A DNA stretch of 64,000 nucleotides from Syntrophobacterales bacterium. Its GTDB lineage: Bacteria > Desulfobacterota > Syntrophia > Syntrophales > UBA5619. The stretch covers positions 1-64,000 of the forward strand of contig JAHYJE010000009.1 of NCBI GenBank assembly GCA_019429105.1. Direction: 5' to 3'. Shown piece by piece: positions 61,687 to 64,000 of the stretch (positions are counted from its first letter, which is position 1; each line of letters begins with the position of its first letter). Made by a program: the position numbers and the translations under genes. Below the pieces are notes generated by a model. That model worked only from the letters and a program-made list of their open reading frames with translations, made no database searches and was not told the DNA's origin.

Positions 61687-64000
61687 ATGACAAGCGCCTC
61701 TATCAGAGATAACCATCAATACGGCAATGTCGGTAATTTCTTGCAAGAGATTATAAAAAGCAATTCGAATGTTTCCATTGTCTCCGCATATTTTACAATC
61801 TACGCATATCATCATTTGAGATCTGAGCTTGATCAAATAGAGCGCCTGCGGTTTTTATTCGGCGAACCTACCTTCATAAAATCTGTTGATCCCGGCAAGA
61901 AAAATCATCGAAGTTTTAAAATAGAAGACGACCAATTGATTATTCCCATTGAACAAAGGCTAACCCAAAAATCTGTTGCCGTTGCCTGTTCAGACTGGAT
62001 TCGGGAGAAGGTAGATATTCGATCAATGGTTAAACCAAATTTCCTGCATGGGAAAATGTACCATGTTACCCAGGAAAGTGGCATTGAAAAAGCCATTGTC
62101 GGCAGCTCAAACTTTACTGTTAATGGTCTTGGCCTGGGGGGAAACAATAATATCGAGCTGAACATGATAATCGACAGCGACCGGGATCGCCAGGAATTAA
62201 AACAGTGGTTTGACGGAATATGGAATGACGCATCCGGTCTTGTGGAGGATGTCAAGGATGACGTTTTAAAGTACCTGGCTCAACTCTATGCGGAAAATGA
62301 ACCTGAATTCATTTACTTTAAAACGCTATACCACATTTTTGAAAACTATCTGGATGACCAGGCCAGAGGCGGCCTGCTCAACGAAAGAACCGGTTTTTTT
62401 GAAAGCGAGATATGGAATGCCCTGTATGATTTTCAAAAGGACGGCGTTAAAGGCACCATCAATAAGATATTGAAGCTCAACGGCTGCATTATCGCCGATA
62501 GCGTTGGGCTTGGCAAAACCTTTGAGGCATTGGCGGTTATTAAGTATTTTGAATTGTCAAACAGCCGTGTTCTCGTACTTTGCCCGAAAAAGCTTACCGG
62601 AAACTGGACTATTTACCAGGCGGGCCAGAATCACGCACTCAATCCTTTTGTTAAAGATCGTTTTAATTACACGGTTCTTTATCATACCGATATGGGGAGA
62701 AATTCAGGACGGTCTGACGCGAACGGAATCGATCTGGACAACTTCAATTGGGGCGCTTATGACCTTGTCGTCATCGATGAATCACACAACTTCAAAGGCA
62801 ATCCTGTAGAGAGAACAAAGGATGATGGAACCACCAAGATGAATCGTGCCAAGTGGCTCATGGAAAAGATCATCAAATCGGGTGTCAAGACGCGGGTCTT
62901 GATGCTGTCGGCGACACCGGTCAATAACACATTGCGCGACTTGAGAAATCAAATTGCCCTGATAACGGAGGGAAGAGACGATGCATTGTTTGAATCATGC
63001 GGCATCAAAGATATTTCCCTGACGCTGAAGACTGCGCAGGCAAATTTTACAACCTGGGCGGATCGCAAGCGAACCAGGCAAAGGACACTGAAAGACCTTT
63101 TAGAACGTCTCGATTCAGCATTTTTCAAACTGCTTGATGAATTAACGATCGCGCGCAGCCGCAAGCATATTAAATCTTTTTATAAACTTGAATCCATTGG
63201 ATCATTTCCCGAAAGGCTCAAACCATATTCCGTTTACCCGGTAATAGATTTAAAAAATAGATTCCCGACGTATGACCGTCTGAACAAGCAAATTTTAGAA
63301 TACAAATTATCCATCTTTAATCCTTCGGCTTATGTGCAAGAAGAAAAGAAGCAAAAGTATGAGGAGTTGGCCGGTACAGAGGTTCTCGCCTTCAAACAGG
63401 CAGATCGTGAAAACTTTCTAATCGGCATGATGAAGGTCAATTATCTGAAGAGGCTTGAAAGTTCCATTGAATCATTTGAGATATCGCTGGATAGGACTAT
63501 TCAAAAGATCGAAAGCCTGGAAAAGAAAATTGCATTATTCATCAAGAATAAAATTTCTTCCCAGGAGGAAACTCTCGAAGACGTGCAACCCGACGAAGAA
63601 GAGCTTGAAGAGGACGGGGAAGATGTTGAGCAGTGGCAGGTTGGTAAAAAACTCAAGTTTGACCTCGCCGATCTGCGACTGAATGAATGGCTTACGGATT
63701 TGGGCAAGGATAAGGCCGCGCTCGTCGATCTGTATAATAACGCCAAAGCCGTTACCCCGGATAGAGACGCAAAACTGCATGAATTGAAGAAGCTCATTGA
63801 AAATAAAATCAGGCATCAGACGAATAAAGACAATAAAAAGGTGCTTGTCTTTACGGCCTTTGCGGATACCGCTCAATATCTTTACGATAATTTGTCAGGG
63901 TGGATAAAAAATAGCATAGATGTGAATTGTGCGCTGGTTTCGGGAAATCATACACGAACAACCTTCGGCAAAAATGATTACGACAGTATTTTGACCAACT
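61687..64000 (+). CDS. PLD-nuclease/SNF2-like helicase, runs off right edge
   Basis: 771 residues visible, no stop before the edge. N-terminal phospholipase D-like domain: NFLHGKMYHV (about 118-127) and VGSSNFTVNGLGLGGNNN (about 138-155). Then superfamily 2 helicase motifs: CIIADSVGLGKTFEA (about 267-281), VVIDESHNFKG (about 361), LMLSATPVNNTLRDL (about 403) and the start of the second lobe VLVFTAFADTAQYLYDNL. A charged coiled segment lies before the second lobe. Such proteins act in restriction-like defence; the partner methylase, if any, would lie beyond the edge. AT-richer than its neighbours. The TGGAG ribosome site lies inside the MITE end, 11 nt from ATG. Confidence 0.85.
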   Translation, partial: MTSASIRDNHQYGNVGNFLQEIIKSNSNVSIVSAYFTIYAYHHLRSELDQIERLRFLFGEPTFIKSVDPGKKNHRSFKIEDDQLIIPIEQRLTQKSVAVACSDWIREKVDIRSMVKPNFLHGKMYHVTQESGIEKAIVGSSNFTVNGLGLGGNNNIELNMIIDSDRDRQELKQWFDGIWNDASGLVEDVKDDVLKYLAQLYAENEPEFIYFKTLYHIFENYLDDQARGGLLNERTGFFESEIWNALYDFQKDGVKGTINKILKLNGCIIADSVGLGKTFEALAVIKYFELSNSRVLVLCPKKLTGNWTIYQAGQNHALNPFVKDRFNYTVLYHTDMGRNSGRSDANGIDLDNFNWGAYDLVVIDESHNFKGNPVERTKDDGTTKMNRAKWLMEKIIKSGVKTRVLMLSATPVNNTLRDLRNQIALITEGRDDALFESCGIKDISLTLKTAQANFTTWADRKRTRQRTLKDLLERLDSAFFKLLDELTIARSRKHIKSFYKLESIGSFPERLKPYSVYPVIDLKNRFPTYDRLNKQILEYKLSIFNPSAYVQEEKKQKYEELAGTEVLAFKQADRENFLIGMMKVNYLKRLESSIESFEISLDRTIQKIESLEKKIALFIKNKISSQEETLEDVQPDEEELEEDGEDVEQWQVGKKLKFDLADLRLNEWLTDLGKDKAALVDLYNNAKAVTPDRDAKLHELKKLIENKIRHQTNKDNKKVLVFTAFADTAQYLYDNLSGWIKNSIDVNCALVSGNHTRTTFGKNDYDSILTN

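Overview
The window looks like a chromosome segment of a strictly anaerobic, diderm bacterium, most plausibly a Desulfobacterota (deltaproteobacterial) member near the Syntrophales. The grounds are inference from gene content: a very large two-component-type CoA-dehydratase activase, an anaerobic NrdD, FdhE, rubrerythrin plus rubredoxin, a complete Mla lipid-transport operon (outer membrane), an LpxH-like hydrolase, and moderately GC-rich coding sequence with strong GGAGG-type ribosome binding sites. No rRNA, plasmid or prophage backbone and no CRISPR array is visible.

Layout. 1-2.4 kb is a decayed defence region: a cas6 gene translationally coupled to an AbiEii-type toxin gene that has lost its catalytic core, then two relics of a DNA methyltransferase in opposite orientations. 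One relic is split by a 181-bp MITE-like element with a perfect 6-bp target duplication. 2.3-9.3 kb holds a radical SAM protein, an LpxH-like phosphoesterase, a DUF554 membrane protein, and an mlaE-F-D-C-A operon whose ATPase carries an unusual degenerate GGDEF-like tail. 9.3-10.2 kb is an AT-rich control region with a strong sigma70-type promoter and two perfect palindromes. 10.2-14.35 kb is the most interesting block: a five-gene membrane redox module (small membrane protein, Tat-exported four-cluster ferredoxin, NrfD/HybB-type quinone protein, two GcvH-fold proteins). Both GcvH proteins lack the lipoyl lysine at its proper place, and four of the five products carry the same G-x-x-x-x-DGG motif.

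14.6-25.6 kb: an MBL hydrolase, a patatin-like lipase, the 1435-residue activase, a divergently transcribed Fur/Zur-znuABC zinc island, a BASS-type transporter and radC. 25.7-33.1 kb (minus strand) is core housekeeping: HU/IHF, rluB, scpB, scpA, trpS, a second HU, an N-acetylglutamate synthase-like GNAT, recN, nadK. 33.3-45.1 kb (plus strand): an RdgC-like protein, der, pyrR-pyrB-pyrC, recO, glyQ-glyS, and a GAF-containing PilB/GspE ATPase that overlaps mutS tail to tail. 45.1-53.7 kb (minus): mutS, a holin-like membrane protein, rubrerythrin, rubredoxin, DUF190, and an HD phosphohydrolase-nrdD-orf operon whose last gene is frameshifted; a tRNA-Asn lies among them. 53.8-61.3 kb: an MFS exporter, two small unknowns, a DUF35-thiolase pair, fdhE, nth and a long GAPDH.

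From 61.4 kb the sequence turns accessory again: an IstB relic, a second copy of the MITE, and an AT-richer PLD-nuclease/helicase gene that runs off the right edge. Accessory, defence-related DNA therefore bounds a long conserved core, with one MITE copy at each boundary.
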